From the NCBI GenBank assembly GCA_002403305.1, contig DHHM01000020.1, positions 22,875 to 86,874 on the forward strand: DNA of 64,000 bases, given 5' to 3'. Of this stretch, positions 46,831 to 56,339 are shown piece after piece. A program made the position numbers and the translations under genes. This stretch comes from Bacteroidales bacterium UBA4772. Its GTDB lineage: Bacteria; Bacteroidota; Bacteroidia; Bacteroidales; VadinHA17. How positions within the stretch are numbered: position 1 is the first letter of the stretch; each line of letters opens with the position of its first letter. The notes under the pieces were generated by a model, which saw nothing but the letters and a program-made list of their open reading frames with translations, was not told the DNA's origin and made no database searches.

Positions 46831-48168
46831 TTAAAGGTTTCTTACTGCCATCTTGAACTGCTGCCCGCGGTCCTCATAATTCCGGAACAGGTCGAAGCTG
46901 GCACATGCCGGCGAGAGCAGCACGGTGTCGCCCTTGTGCGCCAGGTAGTATGCCGACCGCACCGCCTCCTCCATCGAGGTGGTCTCGACGATGGTGGGCA
47001 CCATGTCCGTGAATGCGTCGATGATCTTCGAGTTATCCTTGCCGAGGCATACTATCGCCTTCACCTTCTCCCTGACCACGCTGCTCAGCTCGGAGTAGTC
47101 GTTCCCCTTGTCGATGCCTCCCGCTATCCATATCACATCGGTCTTCTGGCACTCCAGGGCATACCAGGTGGAGTTGACGTTGGTAGCCTTGGAGTCGTTG
47201 ATAAAGTTTATCCCTGCCACCATGATGACAGACTCGAGCCTGTGCTCCACACCCTGGAAGTCAGTCAGGCTCTCGCGTATTGTCTCCTTGCGGATATTGA
47301 GAACCTTGCCGGCAATGGCCGCAGCCATCGAGTTGTAAGTGTTGTGGCGTCCTTTCAACGCCAGGTCGTGAATGGTCATAAGGCTGGTTTTTTCGGTTAT
47401 GTCAAGTATCAGGTTGTCGTTTTCAATACAGGCGGCCATCCCCTCGCACTTTTCGAGGGAGAAGGGCAGTGAACGGGCGGCGATGACCCTTTTGGCGACC
47501 TCGGCGGAGGTCACGGGATCATCGGCGCACCAGATGAAATGGTCGCCGGGGGTCTGGTTGCGTATCACACGCATCTTGGAGTCGACATAGTTCTGCATCT
47601 CGTGACCGTACCTGTCGAGGTGATCGGGCGTGATGTTCATCAGGATGGCTATTTCCGCCCTGAAGTCGTACATGCCGTCGAGCTGGAAGCTGCTCAGCTC
47701 GATGACGTAATAATCATATCCCCCCTCAGCCACCGCCATCGCGAAGCTGTTGCCCACATTACCTGTCATTGCCACGTTAAGGCCCGCCTTCTTCAGCATG
47801 TGGTATATCATGTTGGTGGTGGTGGTCTTGCCGTTGCTTCCCGTCACGCATATCTTGACGGCATCGGTATAGCGACCGGCGAACTCTATTTCGGAGACGA
47901 CAGGTATCCCCTTATCGTGAAGCGACACCACCAGGGGGTTATCCTGGCGCAGTACGGGACTCTTCATCACCTCATCAGCGTTCATGATCAGCTCCTCAGT
48001 ATGCTTCCCCTCTTCAAAGGGTATGTTATGCCCGACCAGTATCTCGCGGTATTTCTCCTTCACGGTGCCGTTGTCGGTGACGAACACCTCAAAGCCCTGC
48101 TTCTGTGCCAGCACCGCCGCTCCCACGCCGCTCTCTCCCGCTCCCAGTATCACTATCCTCTTCTTCAT
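46831..48168 (-). CDS. murD: UDP-N-acetylmuramoyl-L-alanine--D-glutamate ligase
   Basis: Adds D-Glu to UDP-MurNAc-L-Ala. 445 residues. Landmarks: RIVILGAGESGVGAAVLAQ (Rossmann), the P-loop CVTGSNGKTTTTNM, YVIELSSFQLDGM, LMNITPDHLDRYG, the LKGRHNTYNSMAA segment and FINDSKATNVNSTWYAL. The start at 48168 fits the family. It is separated from mraY by 199 bases, the widest gap in the cluster. Confidence 0.98.
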   Translation of the reverse strand: MKKRIVILGAGESGVGAAVLAQKQGFEVFVTDNGTVKEKYREILVGHNIPFEEGKHTEELIMNADEVMKSPVLRQDNPLVVSLHDKGIPVVSEIEFAGRYTDAVKICVTGSNGKTTTTNMIYHMLKKAGLNVAMTGNVGNSFAMAVAEGGYDYYVIELSSFQLDGMYDFRAEIAILMNITPDHLDRYGHEMQNYVDSKMRVIRNQTPGDHFIWCADDPVTSAEVAKRVIAARSLPFSLEKCEGMAACIENDNLILDITEKTSLMTIHDLALKGRHNTYNSMAAAIAGKVLNIRKETIRESLTDFQGVEHRLESVIMVAGINFINDSKATNVNSTWYALECQKTDVIWIAGGIDKGNDYSELSSVVREKVKAIVCLGKDNSKIIDAFTDMVPTIVETTSMEEAVRSAYYLAHKGDTVLLSPACASFDLFRNYEDRGQQFKMAVRNL

Positions 48169-48367
48169 TCTCTTTCTCTGCCTTCTATCTGTTTCCTGCT
48201 CTTCTCTCTGCTACTTACCTCATCAATTCATTTCACCTGACACTGTTGTCCCTGCTCCTGCCACTCCTGCACTTACTGTCTCTGCCTGTTATTCCGTGTA
48301 ATCCCTTTTCTCCTTTATCTGAACTGATATGTTTATGATGGTTATATCTTATCATTTACTCTTGTAA
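48169..48367 (-). other. Purine-biased gap between mraY and murD
   Basis: 199 bases with no gene. The minus (transcribed) strand is strongly purine-rich next to murD, with AGAGAAAGAG-like and GGCAGGAG-like runs and loose repeats of CAGGAG. I see no hairpin with a T-run. It may be a relic of a lost gene or a spacer. Confidence 0.5.
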
Positions 48368-49627
48368 CTACCTGATCTTCAATGTTACCACACTTATAAC
48401 TGCCAGTATGATGGCGACGATCCAGAAGCGTGTGACTATCTTCGGTTCCGCATATCCTTTCCTCTGGTAATGGTGGTGCAGGGGCGCCATGAGGAATATG
48501 CGCCTCCCCTCACCGTACTTACGTTTTGTCCTCTTGAACCAGCTCACCTGCAGCATCACCGAGAGGCTCTCGACGAGGAAGACACCGCACAGGATGGGTA
48601 TCAGCAGCTCCTTGCGTATGACGATGGCGAAAACGGCTATGATGCCGCCGAGGGTGAGGCTGCCGGTGTCGCCCATGAATACCTGCGCCGGGTATGAGTT
48701 GTACCAGAGGAACCCTACCGTGGCCCCGGCGAACGCGGCGGCGAAGACCACCAGCTCGCCGATATAGGGTATGTACATGATATTCAGGTAGTCGGCATAG
48801 ATTATGTTACCGGAGACATATGCCAGTATCCCCAGGGTGACCCCGGAGACGGCACTCGTCCCTGTCGCCAGCCCGTCGAGCCCGTCGGTGAGGTTGACGC
48901 CGTTTGACACCGCCACCACCACGAATATCACCATCGCCATAAATACCAGCCAACCCAGCAGGGTCTTCGTCTTACCCTTTGCAAAGGGCACCAGCCATGA
49001 ATAGTCGAACTCATTGTCCTTCACAAAGGGGATGGTGGTCTTGGTCGACTTGACATTGACTGCCGTCGATGGCGGAGTAAGTTCCTCGCCCGGATGCTCT
49101 CCGGAGACATCCACTGTGGCCACTGTCACACCTGCGGGGGCGGTGACGTTAACCCTCACCACCACATCATCACTGATATAGAGCGTCAGCGCCACTATCA
49201 AGCCAAGCACTACCTGTCCTGCTATCTTGAACCGCCCTGCCAGCCCCTCCTTGTTCTTCCTGAATATCTTGATGTAATCGTCCACGAAGCCGATGAGACC
49301 GATCCACACCGTCGTGATGATCATCAGGATGATATAGACGTTGTCGAGCCTCGCGAACAGCAGCACCGGCACCAGGATGGAGGCGATGATGATCAGCCCG
49401 CCCATCGAGGGTGTGCCCTGCTTCTGATACTGTCCCTCGAGGTCGAGATCGCGGATGGTCTCTCCTATCTGCCTGCGCTGCAGGACCTTGATGATGCGCT
49501 TGCCGATAAGCATCGCAATGATCAGGGAGGTGATGACGGCAGCGGCAGACCTGGTCGAAAGGTAGTTGAACGCCCCTGCGCCGGGGATGTCAAGTTGGTC
49601 GAGATATCTGAAGAGGTAATACAGCAT
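48368..49627 (-). CDS. mraY: Phospho-N-acetylmuramoyl-pentapeptide transferase
   Basis: Transfers phospho-MurNAc-pentapeptide to undecaprenyl phosphate, forming lipid I. 419 residues, about ten helices. Landmarks: [35 protein letters not shown] (DD metal motif), [35 protein letters not shown], and [15 protein letters not shown] near the end. The extra periplasmic loop around 170-215 is expected for Bacteroidota MraY. Confidence 0.98.
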   Translation of the reverse strand: MLYYLFRYLDQLDIPGAGAFNYLSTRSAAAVITSLIIAMLIGKRIIKVLQRRQIGETIRDLDLEGQYQKQGTPSMGGLIIIASILVPVLLFARLDNVYIILMIITTVWIGLIGFVDDYIKIFRKNKEGLAGRFKIAGQVVLGLIVALTLYISDDVVVRVNVTAPAGVTVATVDVSGEHPGEELTPPSTAVNVKSTKTTIPFVKDNEFDYSWLVPFAKGKTKTLLGWLVFMAMVIFVVVAVSNGVNLTDGLDGLATGTSAVSGVTLGILAYVSGNIIYADYLNIMYIPYIGELVVFAAAFAGATVGFLWYNSYPAQVFMGDTGSLTLGGIIAVFAIVIRKELLIPILCGVFLVESLSVMLQVSWFKRTKRKYGEGRRIFLMAPLHHHYQRKGYAEPKIVTRFWIVAIILAVISVVTLKIR

Positions 49628-49628
49628 A

Positions 49629-51239
49629 TCAGCTCACTTTGAAGGCTTTGCGTAATTCTTCCCGGTCATCGAAGTGATGCCTCACTCCCCTGATCTCCTG
49701 GTATGTCTCATGACCCTTGCCTGCCACCAGGATGATATCGCCCGGCGCGGCCAGCATCACGGCAGCCCTGATGGCATCTGCGCGGCCGGTGATGCGTATC
49801 ATCTTCGGCACCGCGTCAGGTGTCAGTCCTGCCTGCATCTCATCTATAATGGTGTCGGGATCTTCGCTGCGGGGGTTGTCCGATGTCAGTATCAGCCTGT
49901 CGGCACCGGCCGCAGCTATGCGCGCCATCACCGGCCGCTTGGTGCGGTCGCGGTCGCCGCCGGCACCCACAACCACTATCAGCCTGCCCTGCCCCTGCCG
50001 CAGCCTGTTGATGGCTTCGATCACATTCTTCACCGCATCGGGCGTGTGGGCATAGTCGACGATGCCCGTGATGCCGTCGGCGGAGCGTATCACCTCCGTG
50101 CGGCCGTCAACGGGATGCAGGGTGCTGAGGATCCTGAGCACCTCTTCTGTTCCGGCGCCGAGGAGCACGGCCGCGCCGTACACGGCAAGCAGGTTGGAAG
50201 CGTTGTAGTCGCCGATGAACCGGGTCCACACCTCCTTGCCGTTGATCTTCAGCTGCATCCCCTCAAAACCCTGCTCGATGATGCTGCACCGGAAGTCGGC
50301 CATGCCGTGCATAGAGAAGGTGTGTTTCGACGCTTTGCAGTTTTGGAGCATAACCGACCCGTTCTTGTCGTCGGTGTTGACCAGTGCAAATGACTCCTTC
50401 GGCAGCCCGTCGAAGAAATTCTTCTTGGCCGCGAGATAGTTGTCGAATGTCAGGTGGTAGTCGAGATGGTCATGGGTGAGGTTGGTAAAAATGCCCCCTT
50501 CAAAATGGAGTCCGGAAACACGTCTCTGATCGATGGCATGGGAGCTCACCTCCATGAAGGCATACTCGCACCCCTCGTCAGCCATCTCCGCCAGCAGGGC
50601 GTTGAGCCGGACAGGATCGGGGGTAGTGTGAGTGGCATCCCTGCGGGTGTGATGAACATAATTGCACACCGTGGATAGCAGTCCACACTTGTATCCCAGC
50701 CCCTCGAACATATTATAAAGCAGCGTGGCTATGGTGGTCTTGCCGTTGGTGCCGGTGACACCTGTCAGCCGCACCTTGCGCGACGGATGGTCATAGAAGG
50801 CCGAGGCTGCCATGCCGGTGGCAGCGGCGGAGTCGTCAACAATGATGAAGGTGACTTTGTCCGGAGATGAACCGTGAGGGATGCTGCCCGGCATCACATC
50901 TCCGGGATTAATATTATCATGCCCGGCCTTATCCCGGAGTGCATCAATGAGGTCTGCGGGCAGCTTGTCGACAATAGTGGCCCACTCATCAGACAGTCCG
51001 TCGACTGTTTTCTCCGGATGATCAGGCAGCTTCTCGCATATGACCGCAACAGCACCCGCGTCCACCGCTTTGGCAATGAACTCATGTCCGTCGCTCTGCG
51101 TTCCCCTGACGGCAATGAAGAGCCAGCCCGGCTGCACCGCACGGGAGTCAGCCGTCACCCCTGCAACGACTTTATCCTCATCGCCGTAGATTTGGGTGAC
51201 CCCTATCTCCTTCAGTATATCCTTCAGCTCCTTCATCAT
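49629..51239 (-). CDS. murE: UDP-MurNAc-tripeptide synthetase with N-terminal-domain insertion
   Basis: Adds the third residue of the stem peptide. The DNPRSEDP motif near residue 440 indicates meso-diaminopimelate rather than lysine. Landmarks: [19 protein letters not shown], the P-loop [48 protein letters not shown] (with the Lys normally carbamylated), and [10 protein letters not shown]. At 536 residues it is about 50 longer than usual: residues about 73-126 are an insertion between the AVAVICEK strand and [12 protein letters not shown]. It overlaps ftsI by four bases, with mraY one base downstream. Confidence 0.97.
   Translation of the reverse strand: MMKELKDILKEIGVTQIYGDEDKVVAGVTADSRAVQPGWLFIAVRGTQSDGHEFIAKAVDAGAVAVICEKLPDHPEKTVDGLSDEWATIVDKLPADLIDALRDKAGHDNINPGDVMPGSIPHGSSPDKVTFIIVDDSAAATGMAASAFYDHPSRKVRLTGVTGTNGKTTIATLLYNMFEGLGYKCGLLSTVCNYVHHTRRDATHTTPDPVRLNALLAEMADEGCEYAFMEVSSHAIDQRRVSGLHFEGGIFTNLTHDHLDYHLTFDNYLAAKKNFFDGLPKESFALVNTDDKNGSVMLQNCKASKHTFSMHGMADFRCSIIEQGFEGMQLKINGKEVWTRFIGDYNASNLLAVYGAAVLLGAGTEEVLRILSTLHPVDGRTEVIRSADGITGIVDYAHTPDAVKNVIEAINRLRQGQGRLIVVVGAGGDRDRTKRPVMARIAAAGADRLILTSDNPRSEDPDTIIDEMQAGLTPDAVPKMIRITGRADAIRAAVMLAAPGDIILVAGKGHETYQEIRGVRHHFDDREELRKAFKVS
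50862..51023 (-). repeat. In-frame insertion in murE bounded in part by a 9-bp inverted repeat
   Basis: Encodes about 54 residues not expected in MurE. CCGGAGATG (50861-50869) and CATCTCCGG (50897-50905) are perfect inverted repeats near its C-terminal edge. CCGGAGATGA is also present in the gatE insertion, and TCCGG-GATGA-type sequence in that of miaB. Confidence 0.5.
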
Positions 51240-53269
51240 CTCAGTCTCAGTTCAATCGAAACAGTCGCTCCTCGTGATATCCTCGCCCCTGCTGGCGGCG
51301 ACTGCTTCGCAACTCTCCCGTGGCCGGTGTAGTAGACCCTCAACCCGCTGTTCTCCAGCAGGTAAATCGCATCGCGGAGACCCATGCCAACAACATCGGG
51401 CATCATACCCTCGGAGACGGTCAGATCATTCTCCCTGATGATCTCCGCCGCATCGCGCAGCTTCACCTTCTCCTCCCCCTCCGGGTTCAGCGCCTGCAAC
51501 GGCTTGTAGAAGCTGGTGGCATATACTTTGTCAGCTATCTCCTTGAAAACAGGACCCGACACAACGTTGCCGTAATAGACCCAGTTGGAGGGTGCGCTGA
51601 CCACGACGATGCACGAGTAGAGCGGGTTGTCAGCCGGGAAGTACCCTACGAACGATGCCTGGTATGATATGCGGCTGCCGGAACGGTATCCGTGCTTTGC
51701 ATTAGCGATCTGTGCCGTACCGGTCTTGCCGGCTATCTTATAATTACTGTTCTTCAGGTTCCTGGCGGTGCCGTTCTCGACAACACCCAGGAGAAGCGAC
51801 TGTGCCCTGGCGACGGTGGAGCGGGAGCAGATGGCGTTGCTGATCACCTCCGTCCCAAAGGACTTGACAGTGCGGTTGCCGTCGCGCACCTCGGTGACGA
51901 ACCGCGGCTTGACCATCTTGCCGTCGTTGGCGACAGCGTTGTAGAAAGTTAGTATCTGCAGAGGGGTGAGCTGTATCTCGTAACCGTGCGACATCATCGG
52001 CAACGAGATGCCCGACCAGTATTTCTCCCCGGGATAGCGGATCAGCGGCTTCCCCTCGCCCTTGATCTGCAACCCAAGCGGCTTGTTGAGCTGCATCGAG
52101 TATAGGCGGTCGACATACCTGCGGGGGTTATCCTTGTAACTATCATTGATGATCTTTGCGGTGCCAACATTGGATGAGTGCTCGAACACCTCCCTCGCAG
52201 TGATCTTACCGAGGCCCTTCTCCTCATGGTCGCGGATCACCTTGTCGTAGTACCTGACCGTGCCGTCGCCGGTGTTGATGGTGTCATCGAGGTCAATGAC
52301 GCCATCCTCCATCGCCGCTATCATAGACATCAGCTTAAAGGTCGATCCCGGCTCGGTGCTCTCCCCCACGGCGAAGTTGTATGTCTCGTGATACCTGCCG
52401 TCCGATCCTATCTCGAGGTTGGCAATCGCCTTGACGTCGCCCGTTTTTACCTCCATCACCACCGCACAGCCGTGGTGTGCCCTGTGTTTCGTCAGCTGCT
52501 TGTGGAGTGCATTTTCTGCAGCATCCTGCAGGTCGAGGTCGATGGTGGTGACTATGTCATATCCCGGACGCGCCCGCACCGACTCGAGGTTATCGACATC
52601 GATCCATGCCCCTCCCGTAAGGCGCTGCTGCACCTTCATCCCGTCTTTCCCGGCAAGGAAAGAGTTGAAGGAGCCTTCGATGCCGACGATGGTCGAGAGG
52701 CTGTCTTCGGTGACATAGCCGATGGTGCGCCTGGCCAGCAGGCCGTTGGGCATGATGCGCCTGTTCTCGGGCTGGTAGATCAGCCCGCCACGGAACTTGC
52801 CGTAGCGGAAGATGGGCAGCTGCTTGAGGTGGCTCAGCGTCTCGTAGCTGACATGCCTCTTGATGAGATAGTACCTGTCGCCACGCTTGCGGGCGTTGGT
52901 CAGCGCTGTCCTCCAGCCGTCGGGACTGTTGACGCCGACATACTGCGACAGTCCGCGGCTGAGGCCGCTGATGCCGTTGGCCCAGGTGGTGTCTGCCATG
53001 CCCGAGCTGCGGGTGTCCATGAAAACCGTGTAGTATGGGATGGAGCTGGCGAGGATGCGCCCGTCGTCGGAGAGGATGTCACCCCTGCCGGCCTTGTCGA
53101 CCTGCCGGCGGAAGACGATCTTGTCAGCCATCGAGGCCCACTTCTCCGACTCGGCGAACTGCAGTATGATGATGCGGACGAAGACCGCAATGGCCATCAC
53201 CACCACGATACCGTAGATAACCCCGGTACGGGCAAGGATCTGGTCTTTTGGCTTCGTCTTCTTCTTCAT
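51236..53269 (-). CDS. ftsI: Septal peptidoglycan transpeptidase FtsI (PBP) with PASTA domain
   Basis: Class B penicillin-binding protein cross-linking septal peptidoglycan. 677 residues: N-terminal membrane helix (GVIYGIVVVMAIAVFVRIIIL), dimerisation domain (about 55-230), and transpeptidase domain with the SxxK motif STEPGSTFKLM, SxN as EHSSNVGTA, and KTGTAQIA. The last 60 residues are a PASTA domain (MPDVVGMGLRDAIYLLENSGLRV), common in Bacteroidota FtsI. Partner of FtsW. It overlaps murE by four bases. Confidence 0.96.
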   Translation of the reverse strand: MKKKTKPKDQILARTGVIYGIVVVMAIAVFVRIIILQFAESEKWASMADKIVFRRQVDKAGRGDILSDDGRILASSIPYYTVFMDTRSSGMADTTWANGISGLSRGLSQYVGVNSPDGWRTALTNARKRGDRYYLIKRHVSYETLSHLKQLPIFRYGKFRGGLIYQPENRRIMPNGLLARRTIGYVTEDSLSTIVGIEGSFNSFLAGKDGMKVQQRLTGGAWIDVDNLESVRARPGYDIVTTIDLDLQDAAENALHKQLTKHRAHHGCAVVMEVKTGDVKAIANLEIGSDGRYHETYNFAVGESTEPGSTFKLMSMIAAMEDGVIDLDDTINTGDGTVRYYDKVIRDHEEKGLGKITAREVFEHSSNVGTAKIINDSYKDNPRRYVDRLYSMQLNKPLGLQIKGEGKPLIRYPGEKYWSGISLPMMSHGYEIQLTPLQILTFYNAVANDGKMVKPRFVTEVRDGNRTVKSFGTEVISNAICSRSTVARAQSLLLGVVENGTARNLKNSNYKIAGKTGTAQIANAKHGYRSGSRISYQASFVGYFPADNPLYSCIVVVSAPSNWVYYGNVVSGPVFKEIADKVYATSFYKPLQALNPEGEEKVKLRDAAEIIRENDLTVSEGMMPDVVGMGLRDAIYLLENSGLRVYYTGHGRVAKQSPPAGARISRGATVSIELRLR

Positions 53270-53346
53270 AGGTCAGGTTAATGTGCTTTTGGCGGTTCCG
53301 GGGGTCAGTTTGGGTTAGGTTATATCATTTCTTTCTTTGCATCATG

Positions 53347-53721
53347 TTATTCATTCACTACTATCCTGTATGGCGGCTCGCGGAGCTCCTCGAGCCCCAG
53401 TCCCCTCTCCTTCACCAGGTCCGTTATCTCACTCTGGCGGCTCACGCTGCCAAGATCAGCCGAGACCGAGAGCGACTCAGCCCGCAGATCACTCACCTCC
53501 TCCTCCAGCACGATGATCTGCCGCTCAACACGCTCGGCGTTGAACCTGTTGGCGATGAAGATGATGATGAGCACTGCAATCAGTGCCGAGTAACGCATAT
53601 CCCTGAGGATGAGGTTCTCGGAAATAAGCGTCCCGCTGAGGAGCCCCCTGATCACACCGTTGTTCTTCTTCCTGGCGGCACCTGTTTTTTTTGTTTCCTT
53701 ATTCTCGTCCATAGCCGTCAT
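53347..53721 (-). CDS. ftsL: FtsL-like division protein
   Basis: 124-residue bitopic protein: a charged cytoplasmic N terminus (MDENKETKKTGAARKKN), one membrane helix (MRYSALIAVLIIIFIANRF) and a periplasmic coiled coil (VERQIIVLEEEVSDLRAESLSVSADL), ending with LGLEELREPPYRIVV. FtsL sequences diverge widely; position between rsmH and ftsI and the topology support the call. The ATG overlaps the rsmH stop as ATGA. Confidence 0.85.
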   Translation of the reverse strand: MTAMDENKETKKTGAARKKNNGVIRGLLSGTLISENLILRDMRYSALIAVLIIIFIANRFNAERVERQIIVLEEEVSDLRAESLSVSADLGSVSRQSEITDLVKERGLGLEELREPPYRIVVNE

Positions 53722-54617
53722 ATCTTCTCTGCGATTCTCAGCCTGGCACTTCGTGCCCGACTGTTGTTCCTAATCTCTTCCTCAGACGGAACGATCACCT
53801 TGCGGTTCACCGCCTTCAGCGGGGCCGTGACATTGCCATAGAAATCCTTATCGCTCTCACCCTCGAAGTTGCCGGTGCGGATGAAGTTCTTCACCAGCCT
53901 GTCCTCGAGCGAGTGGTATGTTATCACTGCCAGGCGGCCGCCGGGCTTCAGCAGCTCCAGCGCCTGCCGCAGCATCTCCGTCAGCGCCTCCATCTCGTGG
54001 TTCACCTCGATGCGCAACGACTGAAACAGCCTTGCGTAGAACTTATTCTCCTCCCGCGGCGGGACCATCCCGCTCAGCGCTGCCATGAGGTCGCTGACCG
54101 TCCTGACCGGCTGCTGGGTCCGGGCCTTAACTATAGCGGCCGCCAGCCTGCGCGAGTTGGTCAGCTCACCGTACTTGTAAAAAACATCTGCCAGCGTATC
54201 CTCCTCGTAGGTGCGGAGGATGTCGGAGGCCTTCACCGTCGCCTGGCGGTTCATCCGCATATCGAGCTCCGCGTCGCTGCGGAACGAGAAGCCCCTCCCG
54301 GGCTGATCAAACTGATGGAACGAGACACCCAGGTCGGCAATCAGCCCGTCGATCTCACTCACGCCGAGATAACGGAGGTTGTTCTTCAGGTACCGGAAGT
54401 TCTGGTTGAGGAGAGTGAAACGTTCGTCGTCGATCTTGTTTGCTTCGGCATCGGCATCCTGATCAAAGGCTATAAGCCTGCCTGAGGTGAGCCGGTCGAG
54501 GATGGCGCGCGAGTGACCGCCGCCACCGAATGTTACATCGACATAAATCCCTTCGGGCCTGAGGTTAAGCCCTGCAATGCTCTCATTCAGCAATGCCGGG
54601 AGATGATATACAGTCAT
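53718..54617 (-). CDS. rsmH: 16S rRNA (cytosine-1402 N4) methyltransferase
   Basis: Methylates C1402 of 16S rRNA; also called mraW. 299 residues. Landmarks: YHLPALLNESIAGLNLRPEGIYVDVTFGGGGHSRAIL (SAM-binding), GLIADLGVSFHQFDQPGRGFSFR, DMRMNRQ, SRRLAAAIV, RLFQSLRIEVNHEMEAL and ITYHSLEDRLVKNF. Its start shares one base with the mraZ stop. Confidence 0.98.
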   Translation of the reverse strand: MTVYHLPALLNESIAGLNLRPEGIYVDVTFGGGGHSRAILDRLTSGRLIAFDQDADAEANKIDDERFTLLNQNFRYLKNNLRYLGVSEIDGLIADLGVSFHQFDQPGRGFSFRSDAELDMRMNRQATVKASDILRTYEEDTLADVFYKYGELTNSRRLAAAIVKARTQQPVRTVSDLMAALSGMVPPREENKFYARLFQSLRIEVNHEMEALTEMLRQALELLKPGGRLAVITYHSLEDRLVKNFIRTGNFEGESDKDFYGNVTAPLKAVNRKVIVPSEEEIRNNSRARSARLRIAEKI

Positions 54618-55081
54618 CAGGCTGAGCCGGGGTCGGGACTACCAAGCAGCTTCTCCGCCAGGTTGGCAAAGTCGTCGGAAGGCATATCAATGCGGGCATA
54701 AACCTCCTCAGCCCACATCTCTATACGTCCGTCCTGCCCGGCGAGAACCACATCTTTCTGTATGCCCGCGAGGTCAAGGAGGCGCTTCGGGATGAGAAGC
54801 CTGTTGCTGCTGTCGAGCGACACCTCTGCCGTACCCTTGAAGAAATTGCGGAGAAAGATATTGTGCTCCCTGTTATATGGATTGATCCTGCTGCGGACCT
54901 TCTCGAGCTGCCTGTTCCAGTCGTCAATCGAGTAGAGGACAAGGCACCCTTCGAAGATATCCTTTCTGACCACAAAGCGATCTTCAGCTGCCGGAGGCAT
55001 CTGTCTCTTGAACGCGGCGGGGAGGATCACCCTGCCTTTGGCGTCAAGCCTGCATGAATAATCGCCTATAAACGTGGCCAT
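54617..55081 (-). CDS. mraZ: Transcriptional regulator MraZ
   Basis: 154-residue AbrB-like regulator with two tandem repeats: FIGDYSCRLDAKGRVILPAAFKRQ and VSLDSSNRLLIPKRLLDLAGI (each with the DxKGR/DxxNR pattern). MraZ binds TGGG repeats before its own operon in E. coli and represses it; a matching operator is visible here. First gene of the cluster. Confidence 0.96.
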   Translation of the reverse strand: MATFIGDYSCRLDAKGRVILPAAFKRQMPPAAEDRFVVRKDIFEGCLVLYSIDDWNRQLEKVRSRINPYNREHNIFLRNFFKGTAEVSLDSSNRLLIPKRLLDLAGIQKDVVLAGQDGRIEMWAEEVYARIDMPSDDFANLAEKLLGSPDPGSA

Positions 55082-55102
55082 AACAGTTGTTGTTTCGGAG
55101 GG

Positions 55103-55110
55103 CTAATGTA
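55103..55110 (-). promoter_or_regulatory. Possible -7 element for mraZ
   Basis: Minus-strand TACATTAG matches seven of eight positions of TAnnTTTG, 21 bases before the mraZ ATG. The MraZ boxes begin 10 bases upstream and would cover the -33 region. Confidence 0.4.
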
Positions 55111-55120
55111 AAAAGATTTT

Positions 55121-55155
55121 TCCCACTTTCCTCCACTTTCTCCCATTTTTCTTCA
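55121..55155 (-). promoter_or_regulatory. MraZ operator: TGGG-type direct repeats with 10-bp period
   Basis: On the minus strand, TGGGA (55141-55145), TGGAG (55131-55135) and TGGGA (55121-55125) are separated by 5-base GAAAG spacers, with a degenerate TGAAG (55151-55155) one more period upstream. Spacing and motif agree with the TGGGN repeats with 5-base gaps known as MraZ sites in other bacteria. It ends 39 bases before the mraZ start. Confidence 0.82.
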
Positions 55156-55216
55156 CTTTTGTTGAAAACTTTGGGATGGCGGGGTTTATTGTGTTCACCA
55201 TGATGAATTTTCCTGA

Positions 55217-55229
55217 TCCTCTACGAGGA
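55217..55229. repeat. TCCTC-TAC-GAGGA palindrome
   Basis: A 13-base palindrome that is the reverse complement of the one at 35584-35596; same spacer-repeat family. Confidence 0.65.
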
Positions 55230-55255
55230 ACATATCTTATTCATATTCAACGTCC

Positions 55256-55280
55256 TACAATACTTTAAGGCCTACGGCCT
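55256..55280. repeat. TACAATACTT core plus AGGCC-TAC-GGCCT palindrome
   Basis: TACAATACTT at 55256-55265, then AGGCC-TAC-GGCCT at 55268-55280 followed by AATTA. A close relative lies at 57399-57422 (AAGCC-TAC-GGCTT, then AATTA). Confidence 0.8.
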
Positions 55281-55329
55281 AATTATCCGTTAGAATATTC
55301 CTTGATCCTGTATTCAGTTTCCAGAAGAA

Positions 55330-55404
55330 GCCTTCAGAGCTTTTTCGGAAAAAGAGAGCCATTCACTTCATTGCGTTTCTTTTGGGCAAGCAAAAGAAAT
55401 GAAA
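55330..55404. repeat. 75-bp dispersed hairpin repeat, copy 1
   Basis: Matches 57481-57555 at 74 of 75 positions. It contains TTTCTTTTG-GGCAAG-CAAAAGAAA, a perfect 9-bp stem. Ends 14 bases before the glsA -7 box. Confidence 0.95.
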
Positions 55405-55418
55405 GAATAATGTTATTG

Positions 55419-55426
55419 TATCTTTG
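55419..55426 (+). promoter_or_regulatory. Putative -7 element for glsA
   Basis: TATCTTTG, exact TAnnTTTG, 20 bases before the ATG at 55447. The expected -33 position falls at the end of the 75-bp repeat, with no clear TTTG. Confidence 0.5.
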
Positions 55427-55446
55427 CATATGCAATTTCTCTCACC

Positions 55447-56286
55447 ATGGCAGAGACCCAACCCCCACTCCAAATCAACCTCGAGAAGATCCTCGACGAC
55501 AAGAACCCGAAGATCCGCCGGATGGTTCCCGGCTTCGTCATACGCTACCTCAAACGGATCGTCCACCAGGATCTGATCAACGATATCCTTCGCAACTTCG
55601 GGCACCTCCGCGGCGCCGCCTTCAACGACGCTGCCCTCGGATTCATGGGCATCACCTACCGCGCCCACGGCATCGAAAACCTCCCGAAAGGCGGACGCAA
55701 CATCTTCGTCTCCAACCATCCCCTCGGCGGACTCGACGGCATGGTATTCATGAGCGAGCTCTCCAAACATTTTCCGGCAATAAAATTCCCTGTCAACGAC
55801 ATCCTGATGTACGTCGACAACTACGGCGATATATTCCTCCCGGTGAATAAGGTGGGCACCTTCGGACGCGAAGCCGCAAGGCTGATGGAGGAGGCCTATG
55901 CCTCAGACTACCAGCTCCTTAACTTCCCGGCTGGGATTTGTTCCAGGAAAATAAAAGGGAAGATTACCGACCTGAAGTGGCAGAAGAGCTTCATCATCAA
56001 GGCCGTGCAGCACCAGCGCGACATCGTGCCGTGCTTCTTCGAGGGACGCAACAGCTCGTTCTTCTATAACCTCGCCAACCTCCGGCGGTTCCTCAGGATA
56101 AAGATGAATATCGAGATGCTCTATCTCGCCGACGAGATGTACAAACAGAAGGGCAAGGACATCGACGTTTACTTCGGCGAACCCATCCCCTGGCAGACCT
56201 TCGACAAGTCGAAGAACCTGCAGGAATGGGCTGATATGGTACGCGAAAAAACTTACTCGCTGCAAAAAAGATATTCAGCCGGTTGA
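55447..56286 (+). CDS. glsA: PlsC-type O-acyltransferase, GlsA-like (glycine-lipid synthesis)
   Basis: 279-residue acyltransferase. Acyltransferase block I is NIFVSNHPLGGLDGM (about 86-100), with His and Asp in the NHPxGGxD form of this Bacteroidota group; later blocks FLPVNKVGTFGREAARLMEEAY, LNFPAGICSR and IVPCFFEGRNS follow. In Bacteroides a PlsC-like GlsA acylates the hydroxyl of N-acyl glycine made by GlsB, and a GlsB-like gene follows 53 bases downstream here. The head group is not provable from sequence; ornithine or serine-glycine lipids are alternatives. Confidence 0.78.
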   Translation: MAETQPPLQINLEKILDDKNPKIRRMVPGFVIRYLKRIVHQDLINDILRNFGHLRGAAFNDAALGFMGITYRAHGIENLPKGGRNIFVSNHPLGGLDGMVFMSELSKHFPAIKFPVNDILMYVDNYGDIFLPVNKVGTFGREAARLMEEAYASDYQLLNFPAGICSRKIKGKITDLKWQKSFIIKAVQHQRDIVPCFFEGRNSSFFYNLANLRRFLRIKMNIEMLYLADEMYKQKGKDIDVYFGEPIPWQTFDKSKNLQEWADMVREKTYSLQKRYSAG

Positions 56287-56339
56287 TTGATTTTTTTATA
56301 ATTTTATTCCACAATTAACATCCTTCATTGGAGAATCAG

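Larger units (their letters stand above)
55082..55446. other. Divergent spacer between mraZ and glsA
   Basis: 365 bases holding, from the mraZ side, the mraZ promoter/operator, a TCCTC-TAC-GAGGA palindrome, a TACAATACTT palindrome element, the 75-bp hairpin repeat and the glsA promoter box. No gene is supported; open frames here overlap glsA out of frame. Confidence 0.8.
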
